This document shows positions 52,538 through 61,252 of a stretch of 64,000 bases of DNA, one piece after another. Made by a program: the position numbers and the translations under genes. Source of the stretch: Bradyrhizobium sp. Gha (GTDB lineage Bacteria > Pseudomonadota > Alphaproteobacteria > Rhizobiales > Xanthobacteraceae); NCBI RefSeq assembly GCF_900113735.1, contig NZ_FOQM01000001.1:124001-188000 (forward strand), in the 5' to 3' direction. Position 1 is the first letter of the stretch; each line of letters opens with the position of its first letter. Below the pieces are notes generated by a model. The model ran no database searches. It was not told the origin of the DNA and saw only the letters and a program-made list of their open reading frames with translations.

Positions 52538-55061
52538 CGATCAAACCTCCTTCCTGAACGTCTACGCTTACAAAGCTTCCCTCAAGCAAGAGATCGCCGA
52601 CGTACCCGTTGCCAATGTTGATGGTAGGGCCACCCTCTGCAAGAAAACGCCCCCAGAATGTGAGATCGCTCTCCACGTTTGCGTTACGGTCGAACTTTAT
52701 TCGGCGCGTGGCCTTGCTGGTACGCATATAACCTGGCAACGGTGACGCGCCATCGCGCTTGGCGAACATGTAGAATGGCTTGATCCGGATGCCCCAAATA
52801 TCCGCCTGCCGGACGACCTCGTAGCCGAAGCCTTCACATTCGAACCATGCTTTCTGGTCTTCGCCGCGCCGCTTGACGACATCACGGCGGATATTCTTGC
52901 GAAGCGGCGTATCGTAGAAGATCGGCCGGTTGTTGCCCTTGAGCGCCGTGAAATAAGCGCGTCTCGCCGGATGGCCCTTCTTGTCCTTCTCGATGATCAA
53001 TCCCCGCGGCTCAAAGCGCTTGAGATAAGCTTCGAAATGCAGGCGGCACAGCCACGAAAACTTCGCTTGCAGAATTGGACTCTTCTCGATTTCTTCAACC
53101 GAGATGGTCCTGGCGCGCCCTTTCGCAACAGGGGCGAACAAGGTGTTCACGAGAACGTCGGGAGCAAAGGACCAGAGGTCGCCCGTCCGCCATTCAAAAA
53201 TAACTTCCCCCGCATCGCTGAGCGGCACCTTTTCGCGCAGCTCGTCCCAACGGTTGGTGGTGACCTCGATGTGCGTCATGCCGTTGGGAATGGACGCGAA
53301 TGGCAGCAGATTGAGCACATAGGTGCCCACCGGCCGGTTGTCGCGCGCGACCATGTCAGACCCGGCGGAAGGTCTCAGCCGGAAAAGTTCAGCCGTAAAG
53401 CTGTCCATGCCCGGTGGATACGCGAAGGTGGCGGCTCCGCCCAATCCCTCGGCGAGCTCGCGCGTATCGGTCAACCCGGTGCCGGCGCGTTCCATCGCGC
53501 TAATACCGAAAAACACGTCGCACAGGGTACGATTCCGGAGGTCGCTAAATTGCGGGACCGGCTCAAACGCGCCGTCCGGGCCAAGCGCCAGACGGCGCGA
53601 GGCAACGGCGGACGGCGCGCCGGGGTTCGCAAAACGGACCCCATGTTGTGGTACCACATTGATGCTGGAGGGTTGCTGCACCGAATAATCGCGATGCACG
53701 ATCATGTTCACGAGCAGCTCGACCAAGGCCCGCTCCGGATAGACAGAACGGCTCTCGTGCTGCCGGCGTCCCTTGACCTTGATTTGCGGATTGATTTTTT
53801 CCTCTTCAAACCAGTCCAGCACGGCCTTGTGTTGCTGGATAAGGTTGCCGCCAAACAATTTCCGCTTCTTCTCGTTGACGGTCCCCGCGATGATGCTGTG
53901 AGGAAAGAAGCGTCCCGGATCACGACCGAACAAGAGGATGCAGCCAACTGTCGGGCGCTCAATGCCGTTGTCATTCACGAGCAAGCCCAGCTCACGCATC
54001 AACGGCTTTAGCTGCTGGGAGCCGATGTCGCCACGTTCCAGCTTTGCGCTGTAGCGCTTGAGCGTGGTCAGGGCGAGATCAACGTCAACATCCGCCAGGC
54101 TTGCCTCGAACACCGTTTGGTCGTCGAATTGCTTGAGATCGTCCGACGAGGGAGCGGCCGCGAAGCGCTGAACGCCCGCGAGTTCATGGTTGAGATCGCG
54201 AAACAAAGCATCGAAGCTTTCAATTTCGAGATGCTGAAAGTTCCCGTCTAGGCGCCGCGCGAGCGCGTCGACCTGAGGATGAGGCTTTTCGCCTGGCCTT
54301 GAACACCAGTACACGCCGTTCCGAAACTTGATTCCGGCCTCTTCGCCGAGCAACGATTGCATGATCGAAGGCTCAGCGCCGCGATAGCCCACGACGATCA
54401 GAGGCGTGGCTTCAAGAAGTGGAGCCAATCGCTGAATAAGCTCCGGATCGAGCTTTTGGGTTTCGCTGATAAGGTTTCGGTCGGTGTACTGCTCCGCCTT
54501 GCCGTGCAGCCATACGATTTGCGCCTTGGCAAAAAGACCAAACTCGTTGAAATCTTGCGGGCCGCGGTTCACTTCGGCAACGTGCCGGATGTGTGGCTGC
54601 TTATCGTTGAGCGCCTTGGGAAGGCAAACGTCGAAATTGGTGCTGAGGATCGTCCCGGCAAGGCCGCGCAGAACTAGTTCGGCCACGGCCCGATATCCGT
54701 CACCCACATCCTGACGAAGCGCCATCAAATCAAGAAGCGAGCGGCGCCGATATGCCTCGGGCTTCAAAAGATGTTCGACAACCAGCGGGAAGTTCTCCGC
54801 CAGATTGTTCTCGCCAGGAATATACCAACGCTGACCCTGGAGCCAAGTTGTCCATTCCGAAGGCTTGATCTGATCCGGATGGGTTTTGCCGCCGAGCACG
54901 AAATCGGCATAGGCTTGTTTTGCCAGCCGCTTCACGCATTCGGCTGCCAAAGGGATGCCGGAAGAGAACGACGCGCCGGCACCGAAGAGAAACGTCGGGC
55001 GCGCATCATTGTCAGGTTTCAACAGCGAGCAAAGGCGGGTGATGCTGGCGGTGTGGGGCAT
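52503..55061 (-). CDS. SIR2 / AlbA-GHKL-like / APAZ protein, effector partner of the short Argonaute
   Basis: 852 residues. Residues 20-290 are a SIR2 domain: FLFGAGAS (25-32), STNFD with Asn 142, WLHG with His 186, and VVGYRGAEPS. Residues about 300-560 look like a Schlafen AlbA/COG2865-type GHKL ATPase region: GCILLFGRDP, PERALVELLVNMIVHRDYS (442-460), NPGAP, and ERAGTGLTDTRELAEGLGG. Residues about 590-830 are APAZ-like, ending IKFDRNANVESDLTFWGRFLAEGG. In SPARSA systems SIR2-APAZ with short pAgo depletes NAD on invader detection. The middle domain makes this longer than the usual SIR2-APAZ of about 580. ATG 55061 is the likely start (AAGG upstream). Confidence 0.85.
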   Translation of the reverse strand: MPHTASITRLCSLLKPDNDARPTFLFGAGASFSSGIPLAAECVKRLAKQAYADFVLGGKTHPDQIKPSEWTTWLQGQRWYIPGENNLAENFPLVVEHLLKPEAYRRRSLLDLMALRQDVGDGYRAVAELVLRGLAGTILSTNFDVCLPKALNDKQPHIRHVAEVNRGPQDFNEFGLFAKAQIVWLHGKAEQYTDRNLISETQKLDPELIQRLAPLLEATPLIVVGYRGAEPSIMQSLLGEEAGIKFRNGVYWCSRPGEKPHPQVDALARRLDGNFQHLEIESFDALFRDLNHELAGVQRFAAAPSSDDLKQFDDQTVFEASLADVDVDLALTTLKRYSAKLERGDIGSQQLKPLMRELGLLVNDNGIERPTVGCILLFGRDPGRFFPHSIIAGTVNEKKRKLFGGNLIQQHKAVLDWFEEEKINPQIKVKGRRQHESRSVYPERALVELLVNMIVHRDYSVQQPSSINVVPQHGVRFANPGAPSAVASRRLALGPDGAFEPVPQFSDLRNRTLCDVFFGISAMERAGTGLTDTRELAEGLGGAATFAYPPGMDSFTAELFRLRPSAGSDMVARDNRPVGTYVLNLLPFASIPNGMTHIEVTTNRWDELREKVPLSDAGEVIFEWRTGDLWSFAPDVLVNTLFAPVAKGRARTISVEEIEKSPILQAKFSWLCRLHFEAYLKRFEPRGLIIEKDKKGHPARRAYFTALKGNNRPIFYDTPLRKNIRRDVVKRRGEDQKAWFECEGFGYEVVRQADIWGIRIKPFYMFAKRDGASPLPGYMRTSKATRRIKFDRNANVESDLTFWGRFLAEGGPTINIGNGYVGDLLLEGSFVSVDVQEGGLIDGSSAEDRRTA

Positions 55062-55361
55062 GCCCTTCAAGATTGCGGATTCTCGCGAACATAACAAGTA
55101 CGAACTTTGGTAGTCCCCAAGTCATTCGAGCCCGCCCCCGATCAACAATCGCAATCAAGTAATTGATTTTACTTAACTTTGGCCCGGATCATTGATATCT
55201 CAACAGCGAGCCGCCCCATTCAGACCGAACTGCTGCCCGCCTAATCCCCTGCACAACCATCCGCAATAACGTGTCCCTTCGCGCAACCTAACGACCATCG
55301 TCCGAGCAAATAGCCTGACGCGTCAACCTGCGGTAGCTTCATCACCAACCGTGGGGGCTTC
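55062..55361. promoter_or_regulatory. Divergent promoter region between the Argonaute pair and the DUF262 gene
   Basis: 300 bases between divergent genes, locally AT-richer (AAGTAATTGATTTTACTTAAC near 55157-55177, a likely promoter segment with an AAGTAA..TTACTT inverted repeat). It must hold promoters for both directions. No regulator gene adjoins it, so control is unknown. Confidence 0.5.
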
Positions 55362-57110
55362 ATGCAGCAACAAAACGTTCCGATCAGCGCGCTCGTCGAC
55401 ATGTACAAGCGGGGCGAGCTCAGGCTTCCTGAGATTCAACGCCACTACGTCTGGAAGGGAACGCGCGTTCGCGATCTGCTGGATTCGCTGTATCGTGGAT
55501 ATCCCAGCGGCTCCATTCTGATGTGGGAAACGGACGAGCCCATTCCGACGCGCGACTTCGCCATTGCACAGGACACAACAGCCTTCGCGGGACGCAAACT
55601 GCTCCTTGATGGGCAGCAGCGGCTTACCTCCCTCACGGCGGTTATCAACGGCGAGCCGGTCACGGTCAAACACCGCAAAAGACCCATCGACATCCTCTTC
55701 AATCTCGACCATCCCGACGGACCGCCAAGCGAGGCGCTGGAGGTCGATAGCGACCAAGAGTCACTCCTTTCGGCCGATGACGAGGTCGCAGAGGACGGGA
55801 ATGGGGATGACAACGCGGACGAGGATGGCGGCGGAGATGATAAGGGCCTTGCCGAGCGGCTAAGCCGCCGCACCTTCGTCGTCGCAAGCCGCGCGCTTCT
55901 GGCGATGCCAAACTGGGTGCCGGTCAGCGAGATCTTCAAGTCCAGTGACACGGCCATCCTTCAAAAAGCGGGCATAACGGGGTTCGATGATCCGCGCTAT
56001 CAGAAGTACCTCGATCGGCTGACGCGCTTGAGACAGGTCAAGAGCTATTCCTACGTGGTCCATGTTCTCGAACGAGGAATGAGCTACGAGGAAGTGACCG
56101 AGATATTCGTCCGCGTGAATTCTCTGGGCGCGAAGCTGCGATCTTCGGACCTAGCCTTGGCGCAGATGACATCGCGGTGGTAAAATCTTCTGCAAGAATT
56201 GGAAGAGTTCCAGGACGAATGCGAGGACAATGGATTCACTCTGGATCTCGGTCTTCTCGTTCGCGCCATTGTGGTGTTCGCCACAAAGCAGGGCCTCTTC
56301 CGCGTCGTCGGAGCGACACCCGTTGCGCGCCTGAAGGAGGGATGGGAAGACGCGAAAGAAGGGTTACGCTTCGCTATCAATTTCCTGCGGACCAATGCCG
56401 GTATCGAAGACGAGAGCCTGCTTTCTTCTCCGATGTTCGTGATCGCCCTCGCCGCTGTGAGTCGCGACAAAGACAACAAGCTCACGAAAGAAGAGAGCCG
56501 TGCATTGCTTTACTGGCTTCTTACGGCGAATACCCGTGGCCGGTATTCGCGCGGCTCGACCGAAACGCTTTTGAATGAAGACCTGGCGATCATCTTCCGC
56601 ACCGGCGAAATCGCGGCTCTGATTGATCCCGTGAAGCGGCAATTTGGACGGCTCCATATTGAGCCCGACGACTTGGCCGCACGCGGCGTGAACAGTCCGC
56701 TCTTCTCGCTGGCCTATCTCGCGCTCAAGGATGCCGGCGCGAAGGATTGGTTCAGCGGCCTCGGCCTTTCCCTGACGCACCAAGGCAAATTGCACTTCAT
56801 CCAGTGGCATCACATTTTCCCAAAATCTCTTCTCAAAGATCGGCGATACGAGACAGGCGAAATCAATGAGATTGCCAACATGGCTTTCATCACGGGCCAG
56901 ACCAATCGTCGCTTAAGTAACAAGGAACCAACGGCCTATCTTCCAAGCATCGTTGCAAAACAGGGGCAGGAGTCGCTTGATGCGCAGCTCGTGCCGAACG
57001 ACCCGGAGCTTCTCAAGCTCGAAAATTACAGGGTCTTCTTGAAAGCGCGGCGAGCCGCCCTTGCAAAATGTATGAATGACTTTATCGCCAAAAAGGCAGG
57101 TGGCGCTTAG
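55362..57110 (+). pseudogene. GmrSD-like DUF262 and DUF1524 protein, broken by one in-frame stop
   Basis: Read through, this is 582 residues. The N-terminal DUF262 has LPEIQRHYVWK and DGQQRLTSL (Asp 83-Arg 87), the nucleotide-binding signature of GmrS-like proteins, with a long acidic insert (about 135-160). The C-terminal DUF1524 HNH nuclease has QWHHIFPKSLL and NMAFITGQTNRRLSNKEP. At 56181-56183 the codon is TAA in the same frame, and NLLQELEEFQDEC follows directly, so a Lys codon (AAA or AAG) probably became TAA. Restart at a TTG at 56199 is conceivable, giving two parts. GmrSD enzymes cut modified phage DNA. Divergent from the Argonaute pair. Confidence 0.85.
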
Positions 57111-57548
57111 ATGATAATTCTTTTGCTAACGGTTTCGAGGAGACTGGGCGCCGCAATGTAGACGTCCAGTGTCGTAGGGGGAGCGAGGTATTTTTGACGA
57201 TCTTGGCATTCAATGTCCCGAGCACCTAAGCGAAGGGGCCGCCGCTCTGGTGGCCAATGGTTCAGCCTACCGAACGTCCACATATTCACAATCCAAGTCG
57301 AGAGTTGCGCCGGTGCGCGCGGATGACTTCCGTATCGAGGGCATCAAGAATAAGCGCCCCGCCTGGGCAGCTTCCTAAAGCGGTTTAAGACCGAATTCGG
57401 GGCCGCGGTCGAGCCGAGCACCAACAGCTGGCGCAAGGACAAGCCCGACACCTATCACTCATTGGCTATATGACGGAGGACAATCGTGTCATCAAAATGA
57501 GTGCCTGAGGAAGAGCGCGTTGAAGGTGGGTTGCTCCCTTAAGTCGCG
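57111..57548. other. Noncoding interval, possibly decayed genes
   Basis: 438 bases after the DUF262 gene. Short stretches look like fragments of coding sequence (RFKTEFGAAVEPSTNSWRKDKPDTYHSLA near 57380-57470, then MTEDNRVIKMSA), but frames are short and interrupted. I cannot assign a family. It may be the remnant of a gene lost near the element boundary. Confidence 0.45.
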
Positions 57549-57815
57549 CTAATTCGACATGTTGGTGTCAAGGAGCGCCATAAGTGAGTGCACCACCACT
57601 AGTCGCCGACGTCCGATCGTTGTCGTAATGATATCCCCAGCTCCTATCAACTCGTAAAGCTTCGTGCGTCCCAAGCCGGTCGCTTCGCACGCATCGTCAA
57701 CCGTGCAAGTGAGCCGCTGGGCGAATGGCATGGTGCGCGGTTCTGCGGCTTTCGGAGTGGATAGACTGACTTGTGACTGTTGCCCGCCAGGTTTCTCACG
57801 TCGATTGTATCTCAC
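57549..57815 (-). CDS. Excisionase-family HTH protein
   Basis: 88 residues from GTG 57815, with AGGAGG 5 bases upstream. The C-terminal two thirds is an HTH_17/AlpA-like fold: LTCTVDDACEATGLGRTKLYELIGAGDIITTTIGRRRLVVVHSLMALL. Proteins like this help integrases or act as small regulators. It lies about 300 bases from a tRNA-Glu-derived att fragment, but no integrase is present beside it. It could be the directionality factor of a second element or a relic. Confidence 0.75.
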   Translation of the reverse strand: MRYNRREKPGGQQSQVSLSTPKAAEPRTMPFAQRLTCTVDDACEATGLGRTKLYELIGAGDIITTTIGRRRLVVVHSLMALLDTNMSN

Positions 57816-58117
57816 ATCGCCCTCCTATTTGCACAAAGCTTGATGCGAGAGTTGGCTGCGCGAGGAGTAACGTCAATGCGCACGTCCGAGGGCGCTGGCG
57901 TACGACAGCGCACGTCAGCGACGGTTTGAGTATTTCTGGATAGCCAAGTGCGACGAGGAATTTTCGCGACTGCGCCGGACACAGTGAGGTATCGCGCCGA
58001 GGCTGGTCTGCCAATATCGGGAGCAAATTCCGCAAGCGTTCGCCGCTGTTCACCGGCGTCTTATTCAACCATTATTCAACGAACGCGGTTGATGGCTAAC
58101 TAAGTGCCTGAATTTGC
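57816..58117. other. Noncoding interval before the att fragment
   Basis: 302 bases. The single long open frame on the - strand (to 58068) has no recognisable domain and unusual composition, so I do not call a gene. No integrase or repeat is seen. Confidence 0.45.
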
Positions 58118-58163
58118 TGGCGCTCCCTAGGGGAATCGAACCCCTGTTTCAGCCTTGAGAGGG
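58118..58163 (-). other. tRNA-Glu 3' fragment, candidate att site
   Basis: On the - strand the 46 bases include CCCTCTCAAGGCTG, AAACAGGGGTTCGATTCCCC and end with GGGAGCGCCA: the anticodon loop (CTC), a complete T arm, acceptor strand and CCA of a tRNA-Glu(CTC). The 5' half of a tRNA is absent; beyond the anticodon stem the match stops. Such 3' duplicates mark integration of genomic islands into tRNA genes. The polarity (3' end at low coordinates) puts the element that left this copy on the higher-coordinate side, unless islands stand in tandem. Confidence 0.75.
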
Positions 58164-58552
58164 AAAAGTCGAACCACTTGATGATCATCGTGAGGGGGAG
58201 ACCTTACGGGTGTCAGGCCCCGGCTCGTCTGCATGAGCGGGCGTTAATGCACCAGTTTCCCACCAGAAACGACCCACCCGAAGCGCTAGGAACGCGATCA
58301 GATTCAAACAAAAAGTCAGAAAAATCAACGAAGCCAATCGCTATCCCGCCACTCATAACGGTGTGCTTTCAGGTTCGAACTCGAAGAAGATAGTCGCGTC
58401 ATGTACGGCCCTTCCTTTTGCAGAGAGCCGCACGCGCCGAGCGCTCCTTTTACTACGCTAGGCAAGCCAAATTCCGCCGACGACGGAAACGGATCTCACA
58501 AGCCGGAAGCTCTCAAGCTAGATCGAACAACGAGCGATTGAGAGCTGGCCCA
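58164..58552. other. Noncoding interval between the att fragment and the prtN-like gene
   Basis: 389 bases. The open frames here (one from 58178, one from 58418 leading into the PrtN frame) have no ribosome site or domain before 58553. Nothing else recognised. Confidence 0.4.
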
Positions 58553-58813
58553 ATGAACACTGCATTCCTTCTGATGGCGCAGTACGGAGGTAGGGCCATC
58601 ATCCCGATTGAAGACGTGTGTCGGGATTACTTCTCACACCTCAATCCTACCAAGCTTGTGCAGAAGATCAGCGCAGGTGAAATAGCAATCCCGCTGGTGC
58701 GTATGGAAGCAAGTCAGAAATGCGCTAAGGGCATCCACCTTCTGGATCTGGCCAAATACCTTGATGCGAGAGTCGAGGCCGCCAGAAAGGAAATGGCAGC
58801 CTTGACGGCCTAG
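58553..58813 (+). CDS. Pyocin activator PrtN-like protein
   Basis: 86 residues: MNTAFLLMAQYGGRAIIPIEDVCRDYFSHLNPTKLVQKISAGEI, then PLVRMEASQKCAKGIHLLDLAKYLDARVEAA, the PrtN family pattern. PrtN activates pyocin genes in Pseudomonas; homologues in alphaproteobacteria are often alone on islands next to integrases. The gene lies about 390 bases inside the likely element boundary. The target genes are unknown. The start ATG 58553 lacks a strong ribosome site. Confidence 0.85.
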   Translation: MNTAFLLMAQYGGRAIIPIEDVCRDYFSHLNPTKLVQKISAGEIAIPLVRMEASQKCAKGIHLLDLAKYLDARVEAARKEMAALTA

Positions 58814-59168
58814 CGGTCCACCGCCTCCCCCTTTTTGGCGCCCTCAGGCGCGTTGCTTGAAACTCGCTGAGCGCCCTCGCCGACGCCAAGACGAAAGCTC
58901 CGAGCAGAACGATCGCTGCAGAACGTTGCACGCGGACGACGCAAGGCGCATACCGCCTGGCCGCCGCGCGCAGTTACGCCGCGCTGCGCTATAGCCGGAG
59001 AACAGACGCTGGGGCGCGACAACGACACTTCCGCGGCACTCTTGCCCATTTGTGAAGGAGCCAGACCCGTTTGCGAAGGAGCCAGATGTCGCACTGCGCC
59101 GACGTCTTCTAAGGAACAAGTGGGAGCATCGGAGATTGTTCCGGGAGATCAGTTCGCGAGTATGACCT
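58814..59168. other. Noncoding interval with a short tandem repeat
   Basis: 355 bases. TTTGTGAAGGAGCCAGA (59049-59065) recurs as TTTGCGAAGGAGCCAGA (59070-59086), 21 bases apart. It may be an operator or a duplicated segment. No gene is supported. Confidence 0.5.
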
Positions 59169-59684
59169 ATGAGTGTCAATCCTCTGAGCACGGCAAAGCT
59201 GGGCACCCACCCCCTTCATCCAATGCTGATTCCATTCCCCGTCGCCTTCCTGGTCGGAGCGTTCGTCACCGACCTTGCGTTTGTTGGGACGGGCGACGGT
59301 TTCTGGGCGAGAGCCTCGCTGTGGTTGCTCGGCGCAGGCGTCGCGATGGCGCTTCTCGCCGCGTTGGCTGGCTTCACGGACTTCTTCAGCGAGCCCCGGA
59401 TCCGGGCGCTGAACGATGCCTGGTATCACATGCTCGGCAATCTCACCGCAGTTGTCATTGCCCTCGTCAATTTCCTGCTTCGGTACGCTCACGGTGCGGA
59501 AGCTGCGATCAAACCATGGGGCGTGATCCTCTCGCTCGTGGTCGTCGGTATCCTGCTATTCACGGGCTGGAAGGGCTGGGAGATGGTCTATAGCCATCAT
59601 GTGGCTGTTCTTGACGCTCCTGGCCAGACAAGTTCGGAGCCGGTGACGACTCCCCGCGGCGGCTCCGGACGGCGGGCGGCTTAG
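59169..59684 (+). CDS. DUF2231 family membrane protein
   Basis: 171 residues with about four membrane helices. The family start STAKLGTHPLHPMLIPFPVAFLVGAFVTDLAF is clear, as is the NAWYH-like NDAWYHMLGNLTAVVIALVNFLLR. A polar tail follows. DUF2231 proteins are small inner-membrane proteins of unknown role, common in Bradyrhizobium. The start is ATG 59169. Confidence 0.9.
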   Translation: MSVNPLSTAKLGTHPLHPMLIPFPVAFLVGAFVTDLAFVGTGDGFWARASLWLLGAGVAMALLAALAGFTDFFSEPRIRALNDAWYHMLGNLTAVVIALVNFLLRYAHGAEAAIKPWGVILSLVVVGILLFTGWKGWEMVYSHHVAVLDAPGQTSSEPVTTPRGGSGRRAA

Positions 59685-60124
59685 CCTCGGAATTCCCGAA
59701 AGCTTGCGCTCTTCGAATTTCGCTTCCGAAATCGCGCTCGATCTGGCTGTATTAGCTCACGGGCCGGGAGTCCTCTGGCGCGCTAGAAAGTTGGGCGCAT
59801 GTCCCCCGGGCTACGTGGCCATGCCAAGCCATCACTTCAGAACAACCGACCGGCCTTGAAACCTCGTTAGCTTGCAGGCGATTTCGGCCCGGGTACGAAA
59901 CTCACCAAAGCCCTCGACATCGGAGGACGGATGTGCGGCCATCGGTTTTAGCGGGCTCAAGCTAACACCTTACGGACCAGAGGTATCGCGGCGCCTCTTG
60001 CTGTGCGCGACGGGCTCTGCCGAGCTCATCAAATAGCTCGCGTAGGCGAAGACCTGCTCGCTTTACGAACAATACGCGTTCAAGCGAGTTAATTGTGTGC
60101 AAGGTCCTGGTGAGGGAGACAGCC
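59685..60124. other. Noncoding interval
   Basis: 440 bases between the DUF2231 gene and the small secreted-protein gene. I see no supported gene, terminator or repeat. Confidence 0.45.
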
Positions 60125-60415
60125 ATGAAACATTCTACATCGCTTGCTGCGTTTTCCACTTGCGCGCTAATTTTCGCATTCGGGGGCGCCGGAGCCCAGG
60201 CACAGCCGGCCCCTGTCCAAGAGGCGCAGTCGCCCCAGCAGTCGGAGCAAACCCGCGAACAGGATCGTAGTCGCGCAGAGGACGTCAAAATCGGGCGCGA
60301 CTGGAAAGCCGAGGGCGGCGAGAACAACCATGCCAATCAAGCAACACCCGACGACAGCCACCAGACCGTCGGCCGCGACTGGCGTGCGCGTCCCGAGAAC
60401 CAGGACCGCAAGTAG
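60125..60415 (+). CDS. Small secreted hydrophilic protein
   Basis: 96 residues. A signal peptide (STCALIFAFGGAGAQAQ) precedes a Gln/Glu/Arg-rich, disordered mature part with two related motifs, KIGRDWKAEGGENN and TVGRDWRARPENQD. GGGAGACAGCC lies upstream of the ATG. Similar short GRDW-repeat proteins occur in Bradyrhizobium; the role is not known. Its stop is convergent with the outer-membrane protein gene, almost touching it. Confidence 0.75.
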   Translation: MKHSTSLAAFSTCALIFAFGGAGAQAQPAPVQEAQSPQQSEQTREQDRSRAEDVKIGRDWKAEGGENNHANQATPDDSHQTVGRDWRARPENQDRK

Positions 60416-61228
60416 CTATCTAGGCGGAATTGGCGACGCCTGGCGCGCGGCGTGACCTTCGAAGAAAGAAAGCGGAAAGCCGAAGGTCAAGCCCGCACGA
60501 ATCTCGTTCACCGGATACCTGCCGGTGAGCGCATGACGGACTGCGACGTCGAAACTCAGATCGTCTCGGACGCGGTAAATCAGCCCGACCAAGCCGGAAA
60601 ACGTCTTCTCCTTTCCAAACTCGTTCTCATAAAAGATCTCGGCGACGGGGCGCACCGTCCAGGTCGCTGGCCCTTCGATGATGGCACCGAGGAAGAGGTC
60701 GCCATGATGGTCCCGGGTGAGGGCCGTCTCGGCGTTCAGATGGATGGTCCCCCAATCCCAGCGCTGCGAGACGATCCCGGCCAGGCTTAAGCCGACGCCC
60801 GAATTGCCCGTGCTGTCAGGTAAAAGGACGCCAAACTCGGTCGCAACGCTTGGGCCGGTCTTGTCCTGCAGACTCCCGGGCACCACCACATGCTTGAGGA
60901 ACGCCCCGGCCGCAGTCAGGCTGCTTGGTCCAGATGGAGAAAGCGGTGTTTGTCCCTGACCTTCGAAGACGGCTTCCCAATCCTCGCTCAGACCGTAGTT
61001 GATGACCCAGGCCGGCGCGATCAGGCTTGTCCCGCTCTCGTCGCGCAAGCGCCCGGCGGGTTGCAGCTCGATTTCCATTTCCCCTTTCTTCGCGACGGCC
61101 GCATCGGTGCCGTCGAAGGGGCGATAGGCCGACGCTGGACCAGACCATGCGACCAATCCCAGTACGGCCATCAGGCTCGGCCCGAGCCGTCTCGGAAAGC
61201 CGCGAAAGCCTCGGCTCCATACGCGCAT
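60416..61228 (-). CDS. Outer-membrane beta-barrel protein (phenol-degradation MetA-like family)
   Basis: 270 residues. A basic N-terminus and signal peptide (MAVLGLVAWSGPASA) are followed by beta-rich sequence: PFDGTDAAVAKKGEMEIELQ, WVINYGLSEDWEAVFEGQ, LRDDLSFDVAVRHALTG..VNEIRAGLTFGF. This resembles the MetA_deg/transporter barrel family. It is the last gene of a - strand operon with the beta-propeller fusion and the chromate transporter, 24 bases after the preceding stop. It may be a porin-like partner; this is inferred. Confidence 0.75.
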   Translation of the reverse strand: MRVWSRGFRGFPRRLGPSLMAVLGLVAWSGPASAYRPFDGTDAAVAKKGEMEIELQPAGRLRDESGTSLIAPAWVINYGLSEDWEAVFEGQGQTPLSPSGPSSLTAAGAFLKHVVVPGSLQDKTGPSVATEFGVLLPDSTGNSGVGLSLAGIVSQRWDWGTIHLNAETALTRDHHGDLFLGAIIEGPATWTVRPVAEIFYENEFGKEKTFSGLVGLIYRVRDDLSFDVAVRHALTGRYPVNEIRAGLTFGFPLSFFEGHAARQASPIPPR

Positions 61229-61252
61229 GCATGGCCTCCCGCATTTTAGATC

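Noticed and set aside
57796..58068. A 90-residue gene on the - strand before the HTH gene
   Set aside because: Composition is unlike a folded protein, there is no domain, and its 3' end overlaps the well-supported GTG start and ribosome site of the HTH gene.
58118..58200. A complete tRNA gene on the - strand
   Set aside because: The sequence 5' of the anticodon stem does not pair, and no D arm or acceptor 5' strand is present; it is only a 3' fragment.
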